A stretch of 64,000 nt of DNA from Chelatococcus reniformis (GCF_014640075.1 NZ_BMGG01000004.1:195048-259047), one strand, 5' to 3'. Counted from the first letter of the stretch, positions 18,097 to 27,382 are shown. Notes: generated from the letters alone by a model not told the origin. Translations and numbers: made by a program.

Positions 18097-19275
18097 TCAG
18101 CGCAGGGTGCGGGCGAAAGCGCGGATCTCGCCCATGAGCAGATCAGGCTCCTCCAGCGCCGCGAAGTGGCCGCCACGCGGCATGTCGGTCCAGCGAACGA
18201 GGTTGTAGCCCTTGGCGGCGAGGCTCCGCGGCGGCGGCGGATACACCGGCTCGGGGAAGGCGGCGACGCCGGTGGGCGTCTCCACCCGGCCCGCGGGCAG
18301 GCGGTTGGGGCTTTCCAGCAGGCGGCCGCGGTAGAGCCAGGCGGCGGTGGCGAAGCTCTTGGTCACCAGATAGATCATGACGTTGGTGAGCAACTGGTCG
18401 CGGCTGTAGCACGCCAGCAGGTCCGGGCTGCCGTCTGCTGCGCGCGGCAGGTCGGACCAGGCGGCGAACTTCTCGATGATCCAGGCGGCGACACCGACCG
18501 GACTGTCCATCAGACCGAAAGCCAGCGTCTGCGGCTTGGTGCCCTGCAGGCGCAGATAGGCGGCCTCCGCGTCCATGCTGGTGCGCATGCGCTGGGCATA
18601 GGCCTTCTCCTCCTCGCTGTCCGGCTTCATCAGCGGGCTGAGCGCCGGCACCATGTTGAGGTGCACGCCAATGCACGCCTCGTGGTCGTAGCCGAGCCAG
18701 CCGGAGATGGACGATCCCCAGTCGCCGCCCTGGGCGATGTAGCGGTCGTAGCCGAGCACGTCGGTCATCAACGCGTTGAAGCAGACGGCGATCCGGCGCG
18801 GCCCGATGGGCCGCTCGGGCCGACCGGAGAAGCCGTAGCCGGGCAGCGACGGCACGATCACGTCGAAGGCGTCGGCGACATCCCCGCCGAAGCGCTCGGG
18901 ATGGGCCAGGGGCTCAATGATATGCAGGAACTCGAAGAACGAGCCGGGCCAGCCGTGGCTCAGCAGCAGCGGCAGCGGCTTGCGCCCGTCGGGGCCAGCC
19001 GAGCCGCGGACATGGATGAAATGCACGTCGAGCCCGTCGGCCTTGGCCTTGAACTGCGCGAAGCGGTTGAGCTTCGTCTCCTCGGCGCGCCAGTCGTAGC
19101 CGTCGAGCCAATAGGCGGCGATGTCGCGCATGAAGGCGAGGTCGGTGCCGGCGCTCCAGCCGCCCGCGTCCGGCAGCGCCGACCAGTCGTAGGCGCGCAC
19201 CCGCTCGCGAATGGCGGCGAGATCGGCGTCGGGCACGGCGATCCGGAAAGGGGTGGTCGAAGTGGCGAGGCTCAT
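18097..19275 (-). CDS. Epoxide hydrolase (alpha/beta hydrolase with EHN domain)
   Basis: 392 residues. An N-terminal epoxide-hydrolase domain (FRIAVPDADLAAIRERV, W-rich lid) is followed by an alpha/beta hydrolase core: oxyanion motif LLLSHGWPGSFFEF, nucleophile Asp in AQGGDWGSSISGWLG, and catalytic His in PRGGHFAALEEPDLL. This is the microsomal-type family that opens epoxides to diols, although some members act on esters. No signal peptide, so cytoplasmic. ATG at 19275 is best because the domain begins right after it; the ribosome site is weak. Transcribed after the TetR gene on the same strand. Confidence 0.9.
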   Translation of the reverse strand: MSLATSTTPFRIAVPDADLAAIRERVRAYDWSALPDAGGWSAGTDLAFMRDIAAYWLDGYDWRAEETKLNRFAQFKAKADGLDVHFIHVRGSAGPDGRKPLPLLLSHGWPGSFFEFLHIIEPLAHPERFGGDVADAFDVIVPSLPGYGFSGRPERPIGPRRIAVCFNALMTDVLGYDRYIAQGGDWGSSISGWLGYDHEACIGVHLNMVPALSPLMKPDSEEEKAYAQRMRTSMDAEAAYLRLQGTKPQTLAFGLMDSPVGVAAWIIEKFAAWSDLPRAADGSPDLLACYSRDQLLTNVMIYLVTKSFATAAWLYRGRLLESPNRLPAGRVETPTGVAAFPEPVYPPPPRSLAAKGYNLVRWTDMPRGGHFAALEEPDLLMGEIRAFARTLR

Positions 19276-19418
19276 GGAGGTGTCCGCTGTCGGTCGATGG
19301 CGTCGCGGCAGCTTAGCCCATGATCGCCGGTCCGTCGCCGCCGTGGCGCCCTTCGCGCCCGACGCAAGACCTGGAGCTCTTCGCTTAATCCGAAGGGTCC
19401 GTCCGATCCCGGACGGGC

Positions 19419-20090
19419 CTAGCGCTCGCCGTAGCGCCGGCGGCGGACATACACCGGCTTTCTGGGGCGGGCCGTCGGTTGCGGGGCGGCATCCTGAGCC
19501 GCGCCGACACCCAGGAGCCGGAACACCATGTCCACGTGCAGCTTGATGAGGTCGGCTTGCGAGACACGGCCGTCCTCGCGGTACCAGTAGCAGACGCCGG
19601 ACAGCAGCGAGAGCACGGCGAAGGTGGTGACGCGCGGATCCTCGGCCTTGAACAGGCCTTCGTCGACGCCCTGCCTGATGAGATCGGTGAGGATCGCCGA
19701 ATAGCGGTCGCGCATGCCGGTGATCACGGCGCGGTCGGCGGGCGACAAGCTGCGCAGCTCGAGGTTTCCGATGATGACCTCCTCCTGCTGCTCGGTGTGG
19801 AATCGGATATGCAGCTCGATGAATTTGCTCAGCCGCTGCGACACGTCGGCAATCCCGACGCACTCTCGCTCGAAGTCGGCCAGCATCAGCTCGAGATGCT
19901 CCTTCAGCAGGTTGAACAGAAATTCGTCCTTGCTGCTGATGTAATTGTAGAGCGAACCCGCCTGGATGCCGACTTCTTCGGCAACCTTGCGCAAGCTGGC
20001 GGCCTTGAAGCCATACTGCGCGATCATCGAAACCGCCGCCTGGCGAATTAGCTTAGCAGTAGTTTCCCTGCGAAACCCGACCCGCCGCAT
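19419..20090 (-). CDS. TetR/AcrR-family regulator
   Basis: 223 residues. Helix-turn-helix at residues about 10-55 (ETTAKLIRQAAVSMIAQYGF, SLRKVAEEVGIQAGSLYNYI) followed by an all-helical ligand domain of the kind seen in regulators of fatty-acid or branched-acid catabolism. ATG 20090 has AGAGGA about 8 bases upstream. It is next to, and co-oriented with, the acyl-CoA genes at 20347-31921, so it is a reasonable candidate for the protein that reads the shared CTAACA-NN-TGTTAG palindromes. The sequence cannot prove this, and no copy of the palindrome is seen at its own promoter. Confidence 0.9.
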   Translation of the reverse strand: MRRVGFRRETTAKLIRQAAVSMIAQYGFKAASLRKVAEEVGIQAGSLYNYISSKDEFLFNLLKEHLELMLADFERECVGIADVSQRLSKFIELHIRFHTEQQEEVIIGNLELRSLSPADRAVITGMRDRYSAILTDLIRQGVDEGLFKAEDPRVTTFAVLSLLSGVCYWYREDGRVSQADLIKLHVDMVFRLLGVGAAQDAAPQPTARPRKPVYVRRRRYGER

Positions 20091-20346
20091 CAACTGTCCT
20101 CTGTCTTTGCACGGCGAGATGTTCGTCGGCACGTGCGAGAATCGCTCTCCGGAATGTAGCCTGCATCTGCTGAAGCCAAAAAAGGCGCCGCGCCGCCAGC
20201 TGCCCGCCGCGCCGCGTGGGGCCTGGCGACCGCGCACCGCGGCAGCCCTCGTCCTCCTGTAGCGCAGGGTGCGCGGCGCTGTCCACGGGCCACCGCTGGT
20301 GGCCTCGCCCTGCGCTCGTGGCCACGCGTATGCACACCAGAGCCAT

Positions 20347-21453
20347 TCACGCCCCGCCGAGGGCGGGGTAGTCGATGTAGCCCTTGGGACCGGGCGTGTA
20401 GAAGGTCGTCCGGTCCGCGGCGGTGAGCGCGGCGCCGACCTTGAGGCGCTCCGGCAGATCCGGATTGGCGATGAACGCCCGGCCGAAGGCGACGAGATCG
20501 GCGGTTCCGGCGGCCAGCTCGCGTTCAGCCGCGGCCTTGTCGTAGCCGCCGGCCACGATCAGCCGGCCGGCGAAGCGCTGGCGTGCAAAGCGCGGCACGT
20601 CGACAACGCTGCCGTCCGGGCCGGCGCTTCGGTCGCCTGACACCTCCGGCTTGATGACGTGAAGATAGGCGATGTCGAGCCGGTCCAGGCGCCGGATGAC
20701 GTGGTCGAATAGCGCCGCCGGGTCGCTGTCGCTGGCATCGTTGAACGAGCCGAACGGCGACAGGCGTGCGCCGGTGCGGTCCGCCCCGATGGCCGCCGCC
20801 ACGGCCTCCACGACCTCGACCAGCAGCCGCGTCCGGTTTTCGACGGAGCCGCCGTAGCGATCGTCGCGGCGGTTGGAGCCGTCGTGCAGGAAGGCATCCA
20901 GCAGGTAGCCGTTGGCGCCGTGGATCTCGACGCCATCGAAGCCGGCCCGCAGGGCATTGCGGGCCGCCGCCGCATAGTCGTCCGCCACGCGCGCGCATAC
21001 GTCGGTCGCCAGTGCGCGCGGTGTGGGGAAGGGCACGAGGCCGTCCGGGGTGAAGATGGTGCCGGCGGCCGCGATCGGCGAAGGTCCGACGGGCGGGGCG
21101 GCGACGATGCGGTTGGCCGGGTGGGCGATGCGCCCCACATGCCAGAGCTGGAGCACGATCGTGCCGCCGCCCCGGTGCACGGCATCCGTCACCCGACGCC
21201 ACGCCCCGATCTGGGCTTCGCTGTAGATGCCGGGCGTGCGCAGATAGCCCTGGCCCTCCGGGCTGATCTGGGTTGCCTCGGCGACGATCAGGCCGGCGCC
21301 GGCCCGCTGGCCGTAGTAGGTGGCATGCAGATCCGACGGCAGCCCTTCGCTGTCCGCCCGCGAGCGGGTGAGGGGTGCCATCGCCATCCGGTTGCGCAGC
21401 GTCCAGGCACCGACCTCGATCGGCTCGAACAGTCGCGACGCGGCGGCGGCCAT
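20347..21453 (-). CDS. Old Yellow Enzyme family ene-reductase
   Basis: 368 residues, a TIM-barrel FMN flavoprotein: N-terminal FEPIEVGAWTLRNRMAMAPL, then FDGVEIHGANGYLLDAFLHD and RRDDRYGGSVENRTRLLVE with the family's Arg and Asn residues, and the phosphate-binding end GRAFIANPDLPERL. Enzymes of this type reduce the C=C bond of alpha,beta-unsaturated carbonyls with NAD(P)H. Its ATG shares one base with the stop of the HMG-CoA-lyase-like gene (TGATG), so the two are coupled. It may saturate an enone or enal intermediate in the acyl-CoA pathway, for example of a terpenoid; this is inference. Confidence 0.93.
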   Translation of the reverse strand: MAAAASRLFEPIEVGAWTLRNRMAMAPLTRSRADSEGLPSDLHATYYGQRAGAGLIVAEATQISPEGQGYLRTPGIYSEAQIGAWRRVTDAVHRGGGTIVLQLWHVGRIAHPANRIVAAPPVGPSPIAAAGTIFTPDGLVPFPTPRALATDVCARVADDYAAAARNALRAGFDGVEIHGANGYLLDAFLHDGSNRRDDRYGGSVENRTRLLVEVVEAVAAAIGADRTGARLSPFGSFNDASDSDPAALFDHVIRRLDRLDIAYLHVIKPEVSGDRSAGPDGSVVDVPRFARQRFAGRLIVAGGYDKAAAERELAAGTADLVAFGRAFIANPDLPERLKVGAALTAADRTTFYTPGPKGYIDYPALGGA

Positions 21454-22403
21454 CAGTGCTGCGAGCCGGCGGCGGCTGCGGCGCCCGAGCGCATCACCTT
21501 GCCGGGGAGGGGGTGGCCGACGATCGTCTCGGCCATCTGCGCACAGGCGGCCAGCTTGGCGAGGTCGATGCCCGTGGCGATGCCCATCTCGTGGCACATG
21601 TAGACGAGATCCTCGGTGCAGATGTTGCCGGCCGCCCCCTTGTGCCCGGCAAACGGGCAGCCGCCGAGCCCGGCGCAGGAGCTGTCGAACTGGTCGACGC
21701 CGAGCCGCAGGGCGGCATAGGCGTTGGCCATGCCGGTGCCGCGGGTGTCGTGCAGGTGCAGCCCCAATCTCAGGTCGGGCCAGCGCTCGCGCACGGCACC
21801 GATGCGCCGCTCCATGGAGAGCGGCGTGCCGTGCCCGACGGTGTCGGCGAGGTAGACGCCCTTCAGCCCGATGCCATGCTCGTTCGCCAAATCGAGCAAG
21901 CCGGCGACCATGCGCAGCACCTGAGCGATCGGCACCTCGCGTTCGAAATTGCAGCCGAAGGCCGTCATCACATAGCCCCACTCGGTGGCGATGCCATGCT
22001 CGCGGTAGATCGCCAGCCAGCGCCGCTGTTCGGCGAAGGTCTGTTCGATGGTCATGCCGGTGTTCTTGAGACTGAACGTCTCCGAAGCCGTCACCCGGAT
22101 GGCCCCCACCAGATCGAGCGGTGCACGCAAGGCCCGCTCCAGCCCGCGGGTGTTGAGCCAGAGCCCGGTGTAGCGCACCCCGGGGCGCCGCCGGATGGCC
22201 GCCGCCACCGCCTCGGCATCGCGCATGCCCGGCACCCGTTCGGGATTGACGTAGGAGATGCAGTCGATCTGCGGCACGCCGGTCTCGGCCAGCGCCTCGA
22301 TGAAGCGCACCTTGTCGGCGGTGGCGATCGAGGCCCGCTCGATCTGGAAGCCTTCGCGCGGGCCCTCCTCGTGGATCCGCACGGCTTTGGGAAGATCGGA
22401 CAT
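21453..22403 (-). CDS. mvaB: Hydroxymethylglutaryl-CoA lyase-type enzyme
   Basis: 316 residues of the HMG-CoA-lyase/DRE-TIM metallolyase family: N-terminal VRIHEEGPREGFQIE (usual form DxGPRDGLQ), LADTVGHGTP, metal-binding LGLHLHDTRGTGMANAYAAL and the active-site signature DSSCAGLGGCPFAGHKGAAGN with its catalytic Cys. HMG-CoA lyase splits HMG-CoA into acetyl-CoA and acetoacetate, the last step of leucine/isovalerate breakdown. A carboxylase, hydratase and acyl-CoA dehydrogenase nearby fit this. The DG to EG change in the first motif may signal a related 3-hydroxy-3-methylacyl-CoA substrate. Confidence 0.9.
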   Translation of the reverse strand: MSDLPKAVRIHEEGPREGFQIERASIATADKVRFIEALAETGVPQIDCISYVNPERVPGMRDAEAVAAAIRRRPGVRYTGLWLNTRGLERALRAPLDLVGAIRVTASETFSLKNTGMTIEQTFAEQRRWLAIYREHGIATEWGYVMTAFGCNFEREVPIAQVLRMVAGLLDLANEHGIGLKGVYLADTVGHGTPLSMERRIGAVRERWPDLRLGLHLHDTRGTGMANAYAALRLGVDQFDSSCAGLGGCPFAGHKGAAGNICTEDLVYMCHEMGIATGIDLAKLAACAQMAETIVGHPLPGKVMRSGAAAAAGSQH

Positions 22404-22436
22404 GATGCGTTCCTTGGCTCGGGGCGGCAGGCCGCC

Positions 22437-22539
22437 TAGAGCATTTCCGCGTTCTTCGAATCGCCGAAATGCTCAATCTGTTTGATTTGTCGCGTTTTCT
22501 TCACGCGAACCGGCGTCCACTTCGCTCGAAAACGCTCTA
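22437..22539. repeat. RIME-like intergenic element, copy 2
   Basis: A 103-base element with two hairpins: GAGCATTTC pairs with GAAATGCTC, and GCGTTTTC pairs with GAAAACGC. On the minus strand its right end gives the TAG stop of the biotin carboxylase. It is flanked on both sides by GGCCGCC (22430-22436 and 22540-22546), which looks like a 7-base target duplication. Confidence 0.85.
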
Positions 22540-23916
22540 GGCCGCCTGCCGGGCCTGTTGCTGCTCGATCTCGGCTTGATGGGCCGTGAGGAAATCGGTG
22601 CTCAAGCGGCCGGCACGGAAGGCGGGGTGGTCGAGCACGGCCCTGAGCCAGCCGACGTTGGTCGTCAGTCCGTCGATGCGCAGATCGCCGAGCGCGCCGA
22701 TCAGCCGGTCGATGGCCTCATCGCGCGAGGCGGCGTGCGCCATCACCTTCATGATCATCGGGTCGTAGAAGGGCGTGACGACCGAGCCCGCGCGGCAGCC
22801 GGTGTCGACACGCACGCCCGGTCCGTGCGGCAGCACGAGGCCGGTGATGGTGCCGGGCGACGGCATGAAGCGCCGCGCGGGATCCTCGGCATAGACGCGC
22901 GCCTCGACGGCGTGACCGTCGTGGCGGATCTGGTCCTGCGTGAGCTCGGCGGCGACGTCCTCGCCGATGGCATGGCGCAACTGGGCCGCCACCAGGTCGA
23001 CGCCGGTGACGAGCTCGGTGGTGCCGTGCTCCACCTGGATACGGGTGTTCATCTCCAGGAAGAAGAAGCCGCCGGTGTCGTCGTCGTAGAGAAATTCGAT
23101 GGTGCCGGCGCCGTCGTAGGCGCAGGAGCCGGCTAGGTCGACGGAGACCTGCGCCATGGCGGCGCGGGTGGTCTCGCCGAGGCCGGGCGCCAGAGCCTCT
23201 TCGATCACTTTCTGGTGGCGGCGCTGCAGCGAGCAGTCACGGTCGAACAGATGCACGGCCCGACCGTCGCCGAAGCCGAACACCTGCACCTCCACGTGCC
23301 GGGCGCGCCGCACGTAGCGCTCGAGATAGACCGCGCCGCTGCCGAACGCCCGCTCGGCCAGGCCACGCGTGGCGGCGATGCCGGCCGCGAGCGCCTCCGG
23401 CGTCTCCACGAGCCGCATGCCGATGCCGCCGCCGCCCGCCGCGGCCTTGATCAGCAGGGGAAAGCCGATGCTGGCCGCCGCGGCGGCGACCGTCGCCTCG
23501 TCCGGCGGCAGCTTGTCGGTCCCCGGCAGCACCGGAACGCCCGCCGCGCGGGCGAGGGCCCGCGCCTGCTCCTTGTCGCCCATCGCGGCGATCGTCTCGG
23601 GCCGCGGCCCGACGAAGACGAGGCCTTCGCGACCGCAGCGGGCCGCAAAGCCGGCGTTCTCCGCCAAAAAGCCGTAGCCCGGATGGATGAGCGTCGCCCC
23701 CGTGTCGCGGGCGGCGGCCAGGATCGCATCCTGGTCGAGATATGATTGCTGGGCGCGCGCAGGCCCTACCCGGCGGGCCTCGTCGGCCAGGGCGACGTGC
23801 GGGGCCTCCGCATCGGTGTCGGAATAGACGGCGACGGTGGCGAGGCCGATCGACCGCGCCGACGACAGGATCCGGCAGGCGATCTCGCCTCGGTTGGCGA
23901 CGAGCAGCTTGTGCAT
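22537..23916 (-). CDS. Biotin carboxylase subunit of an acyl-CoA carboxylase
   Basis: 459 residues, the length of a stand-alone biotin carboxylase with no C-terminal biotinyl domain. It has LLVANRGEIACRI, the Gly-rich ATP loop AAAGGGGIGMRL, biotin/bicarbonate-site residues RDCSLQRRHQKVIEE and EMNTRIQVEHGTTELVTG. It carboxylates biotin on the carrier protein using ATP and bicarbonate. The usual EHPVTE is EHGTTE here. The carrier (25616) and carboxyltransferase (25840) are separate genes upstream with a CoA ligase in between. A palindromic operator precedes the ATG, and the stop lies inside a RIME-like element. Confidence 0.92.
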   Translation of the reverse strand: MHKLLVANRGEIACRILSSARSIGLATVAVYSDTDAEAPHVALADEARRVGPARAQQSYLDQDAILAAARDTGATLIHPGYGFLAENAGFAARCGREGLVFVGPRPETIAAMGDKEQARALARAAGVPVLPGTDKLPPDEATVAAAAASIGFPLLIKAAAGGGGIGMRLVETPEALAAGIAATRGLAERAFGSGAVYLERYVRRARHVEVQVFGFGDGRAVHLFDRDCSLQRRHQKVIEEALAPGLGETTRAAMAQVSVDLAGSCAYDGAGTIEFLYDDDTGGFFFLEMNTRIQVEHGTTELVTGVDLVAAQLRHAIGEDVAAELTQDQIRHDGHAVEARVYAEDPARRFMPSPGTITGLVLPHGPGVRVDTGCRAGSVVTPFYDPMIMKVMAHAASRDEAIDRLIGALGDLRIDGLTTNVGWLRAVLDHPAFRAGRLSTDFLTAHQAEIEQQQARQAA

Positions 23917-23930
23917 GGGATTGATCCGTT

Positions 23931-23948
23931 AACTTACAATTGTTAGTT
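23931..23948. promoter_or_regulatory. Palindromic operator 1 (biotin carboxylase promoter)
   Basis: AACTTACAATTGTTAGTT is an inverted repeat with one mismatch, 15 bases upstream of the biotin carboxylase ATG. Its core CTTACA-AT-TGTTAG matches sites at 31944-31957 and 37134-37147. The form suits a TetR-type dimer. Confidence 0.7.
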
Positions 23949-23968
23949 TATATCGCGACGAATGCCGG

Positions 23969-25504
23969 TCAAGTGGCCGAGCCTCGATAGCGCGCGGCGA
24001 TCCAGGTCCTGAGCTCGCGCTTCATGATCTTGCCGGAATAGTTGATCGGCATATCGGCATAGTCGACGAAGATCACCTTCTTGGGCGCCTTGTAGCCGGC
24101 GAGATGGTGCTTGGCGAAGGCGATCAGCTCGTCGGTCGATGCCGCTTGGCCATCGCGCAGAACGACGACCGCGGTCACCTCTTCGCCCCATCTGTCGCTG
24201 GGCAGCCCGATGATTCCGACCTCGCGAATCTTGGGATGCCGCTGCATCGCCCGCTCGACCTCCTGGGAGTAGACGTTGAGGCCGCCGGTCTTGACCATGT
24301 CCTTGATGCGGTCGCGGAAATAGACGAAGCCGCCCGCGTCCATGGCGCCGGCGTCGCCGGTGCGGAGCCAGCCGTCATGGAATGCGTCGCGCGTCGCGTC
24401 CCGCCGCTTGAAGTAACCCTCCATGACCGACGGTCCGCGTACCAGGATCTCGCCCTCTTCCCCCGTCTTCGCATCGCTCATGTCGGGGGCCGCGATCCTG
24501 ACCTCGAAGTTGAGGAAGGGCCGCCCGATGGAGTCGGGTGCCAGATGATAGTCTTCTTCCTTCAGTACAGTGACGATGACGCCGGCTTCGGTCAGCCCGT
24601 ACTGGTAGAAGATCTTCATGCCGGGGACGAGACGGTGCATCTCTTCGCGGTCCTTGCCCGAGAGCACGCCGCCCCCGACGTACCAGCTGCGGAAGGTGCG
24701 CATGCGCGCCGGCTCGTCGCGGGCGGCAAGGCAGAGTTCGCGCGCCATGGACGGCGGCGTGAAGCCGTTGGTGCCGCCGTGCCGGTCGATCATCTCGACC
24801 ATGCGGTCGGCCGAGTAGTCGCCGAGGATCGTCGAGCGGGCACCCAGATAAAGATGGGGCAGCAGCCAGCAATTGAGGGCGGCCGCATGGTGCAGCGGCG
24901 TCGCCAGCACGGTGTTGCTGAACTCGTCCATGCCGGTGTCCAGGGCCTCGTGCACGGTATTCCAGAAGACCTGGCGGCTGCGCAGCATGACGCCTTTGGA
25001 ACGCCCGGTGGTGCCCCCGGTGAACATGATCAGCGCCAGATCGTCGTCGCTCGGGCTGGACGGCGGCGGTGTGTCGGTGGCCCGGCCCAGGATCGTGTCA
25101 TAGCTGTCAGGCCCCGGGCCGCCGTCGAGCAGGGCGATCGGAATGTCGATGCGGCCGGCCAGGTGCTGCTCGGCAAGCTCCGCCGTGGCGAAGACGAAGC
25201 GGCATTCCGCATCCTCGAGGTTGCCGAGGATCTCCGCAGTGGTCAGGCGGTAGTTGACCGGAACGCATGTGGCCCGCACCGCCGCCGTGGCGAGCATGGC
25301 GACGACCCAGCGCAGGCTCGATTTGGCCAGGATCGCCACCTTGTCGCCCGGCGCGATGCCGCGGGCGAGCAGGAAGTGCGCCAGCCGGTTGGCGGACGCG
25401 TCGAGCTCGGCGTAGCTCATCGAGCGATGCTCGTCGATGAGCGCGACCCGGCTGGGGAACTTGCGGGCATTGCGAGCGACATGCTGTGAAACGACAGTCG
25501 TCAA
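23969..25504 (-). CDS. Acyl-CoA synthetase (AMP-forming), TTG start
   Basis: 511 residues of the ANL superfamily: phosphate loop LIMFTGGTTGRSKGVML, adenylate motif YQYGLTEAG, hinge GWLRTGDAGAMDAGGFVYFRDR, and catalytic Lys in NYSGKIMKREL. It should activate a carboxylic acid to its CoA thioester for the acyl-CoA pathway. The start is TTG at 25504: GGGAG lies 7 bases upstream and no in-frame ATG exists before the conserved MSYAEL segment. A 111-base gap separates it from the biotin carrier gene, with no hairpin seen, so it is probably in the same operon as the liv and carboxylase genes. Confidence 0.9.
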   Translation of the reverse strand: MTTVVSQHVARNARKFPSRVALIDEHRSMSYAELDASANRLAHFLLARGIAPGDKVAILAKSSLRWVVAMLATAAVRATCVPVNYRLTTAEILGNLEDAECRFVFATAELAEQHLAGRIDIPIALLDGGPGPDSYDTILGRATDTPPPSSPSDDDLALIMFTGGTTGRSKGVMLRSRQVFWNTVHEALDTGMDEFSNTVLATPLHHAAALNCWLLPHLYLGARSTILGDYSADRMVEMIDRHGGTNGFTPPSMARELCLAARDEPARMRTFRSWYVGGGVLSGKDREEMHRLVPGMKIFYQYGLTEAGVIVTVLKEEDYHLAPDSIGRPFLNFEVRIAAPDMSDAKTGEEGEILVRGPSVMEGYFKRRDATRDAFHDGWLRTGDAGAMDAGGFVYFRDRIKDMVKTGGLNVYSQEVERAMQRHPKIREVGIIGLPSDRWGEEVTAVVVLRDGQAASTDELIAFAKHHLAGYKAPKKVIFVDYADMPINYSGKIMKRELRTWIAARYRGSAT

Positions 25505-25615
25505 GCGATCTCTCCCAGATGAGCCGGCCGCATAACTTCTATGGATTGCAACGCGCCAAGTCTCGATAGATTGGCTGAGTGGCCGGCGTGCCGCAGCCGA
25601 CGAGCGACGTCGCGC

Positions 25616-25828
25616 TCACGACAGCTCGATCAGCGGGGTGTCCTGATCGACCACCTCGCCCTCTTCGACCAGGATCTTGGCGACCGTGCCGCGGTTGTCG
25701 GCTTCGACTGCGATCTCCATCTTCATGGATTCGAGGATCATCACGGTGTCGCCGTAGTCGACAGCGTCGCCGGGTGCCTTGACGATCTTCCACACGGTTC
25801 CGGCCATCGGGCTGGCAATCTTCTTCAT
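25616..25828 (-). CDS. Stand-alone biotin carboxyl carrier protein
   Basis: 70 residues forming just a biotinyl domain: IASPMAGTVWKIVKAPGDAV at the start and the biotinylation motif ESMKM with K36 as the modified lysine. It shuttles carboxybiotin between the biotin carboxylase and the carboxyltransferase. A free carrier this small is unlike methylcrotonyl- or propionyl-CoA carboxylases, in which the domain is fused to the alpha chain. The ATG lies 11 bases after the carboxyltransferase stop. Confidence 0.95.
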   Translation of the reverse strand: MKKIASPMAGTVWKIVKAPGDAVDYGDTVMILESMKMEIAVEADNRGTVAKILVEEGEVVDQDTPLIELS

Positions 25829-25839
25829 GTAAAGGCTCC

Positions 25840-27366
25840 TCAGACCGGATGGACGGCGTTGCGCCGCTCGATGGCCGGCGTCGGCTTCAGCGCATACAGC
25901 GCGAAGCGGTTGATCAGTTCATCCCGCAGCTTGTTGGGATGGACCACGGCTTCGGAGGCGAAGCTGTCGGCAGCTGCCGAGTAGACGTTGATGTCCCGCG
26001 CATATTCGTCCCGCTTCGCCTTGATGAAGGCGGCGCGATCGGCCGGTGCCAGCTCGGCGATCTGGTTGAAGTACATGGCGTTGACGGCCGCCTCCGGGCC
26101 GACGAGCGCGGGCATCGCGGTGGGCAGGGCGAGCATGGCGTCGGGCTTGGTCGGCGCGCCCGACATGGCGAGAAAGCCGCCGCCATAGGCCTTGCGCACC
26201 ATGACCGCGATGCGGGGAACGCTGGCTTCGCAGACCGCGGAGAGAAGCTTGGCGCCGTGGCGGATGATGCCGGTCTTCTCCACCGAGCTGCCGATCATGT
26301 AGCCGCTGATGTCCTGGAGGAACAGCAACGGGATGTTGAAAGCATTGCAGAGCCAGATGAAGCGGGCAGCCTTGTCGGAGGAATCGTTGAACAGCACGCC
26401 TCCCTTGAACTTCGAGTTGTTGGCGACGACCCCGATCGGCCGGCCGCCCAGGCGAATGAAGGCCGTGGTCATCTCCTTGGCGAAGAGTTCCTTGCTTTCC
26501 AGGAACGAGTCGTCGTCGGCGAGCGCGCGGATCAGGGTCTTGATGTCGAACGGCACGTTCTGGTCGCGCGGCAGCAGCGCCTCCAGATCTGGCGGCGCGG
26601 CCTGCGCGGCCGTTGCGGCGATGGGCGGCGTCTGCGACCACGAGCCGGGGAAATAGCCGAGATAGGTCTTGGCGACGGCGATCGCCTCGGCATCCGACTG
26701 CACCAGGATATCGCCGAGGCCGCTCAGGGTGCAGTGCATGCGCGCCCCGCCCAGGTCCTCCTCGCTGATGTCCTCGCCGATGGCCATCTTGGCCATGCGC
26801 GGCGAGCCCACATAGGCGGTCGCCTTCTTGTCGACCATCACCACCGTGTCGCAGAGGCCGGGGATGTAGGCGGCGCCGGCCGGCGAGGGACCGAACAGCA
26901 CGCAGAGCTGCGGCACGACGCCCGAGAGCTGCACGAGATTATAGAAGATGTTCCCCCACGCCGTGCGGCCGAGGTAGGATTGCTTCTGCTCATCGATGCG
27001 GGCGCCGGCGGAGTCGACGAAGTAGACCAGTGGAATCTTCAGCTCGCGCGCCCGCTCCTGCATGCGCGTGATCTTGAGCATGGTCTGGTAGCCCCAGGAC
27101 CCGGCCTTGACCGAAATGTCGTTGGCGATCATCGCCACCATGCGGCCGTCGACTTTGCCGATGCCGGTCACGACAGCATCGGCGGGCACCCGCTTCTCGG
27201 CCCCGGCGAGCAGCCCGTCCTCGATCTCCAGGCCGTTGTCGAAGAACAGGTCGAGCCGGTCGCGCACGAAGATCTTGCCCTCGAGCAGCTTGGCCGATTT
27301 CTCGGCATTGCGCCCTCCGGCGAGAGCCCAGGCCTCCCGCTGCTTGAAGTCGTCGTAGAGGTCCAT
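25840..27366 (-). CDS. Acyl-CoA carboxylase carboxyltransferase subunit
   Basis: 508 residues of the propionyl/methylcrotonyl-CoA carboxylase beta family, with two crotonase-like halves: N-terminal LVYFVDSAGARIDEQ and LFGPSPAGAAYIPGLCD, C-terminal IPLLFLQDISGYMIGSSVEK and RIAVMVRKAYGGGFLAMSG. It transfers CO2 from carboxybiotin to an acyl- or enoyl-CoA. Presence of a dehydrogenase, hydratase and HMG-CoA-lyase homologue makes a 3-methylcrotonyl-like substrate plausible; the sequence alone does not decide between substrates. AAGGA is 7 bases before the ATG; the gene follows livF after 16 bases. Confidence 0.93.
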   Translation of the reverse strand: MDLYDDFKQREAWALAGGRNAEKSAKLLEGKIFVRDRLDLFFDNGLEIEDGLLAGAEKRVPADAVVTGIGKVDGRMVAMIANDISVKAGSWGYQTMLKITRMQERARELKIPLVYFVDSAGARIDEQKQSYLGRTAWGNIFYNLVQLSGVVPQLCVLFGPSPAGAAYIPGLCDTVVMVDKKATAYVGSPRMAKMAIGEDISEEDLGGARMHCTLSGLGDILVQSDAEAIAVAKTYLGYFPGSWSQTPPIAATAAQAAPPDLEALLPRDQNVPFDIKTLIRALADDDSFLESKELFAKEMTTAFIRLGGRPIGVVANNSKFKGGVLFNDSSDKAARFIWLCNAFNIPLLFLQDISGYMIGSSVEKTGIIRHGAKLLSAVCEASVPRIAVMVRKAYGGGFLAMSGAPTKPDAMLALPTAMPALVGPEAAVNAMYFNQIAELAPADRAAFIKAKRDEYARDINVYSAAADSFASEAVVHPNKLRDELINRFALYALKPTPAIERRNAVHPV

Positions 27367-27382
27367 CGGAGGTTCCTTGATC

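Noticed and set aside
20347-22476. 709-codon frame that would fuse an extra domain to the Old Yellow Enzyme
   Set aside because: The upstream part is a shadow of the HMG-CoA-lyase-like gene in another frame; the enzyme starts at 21453 with a 1-base coupling to that gene.
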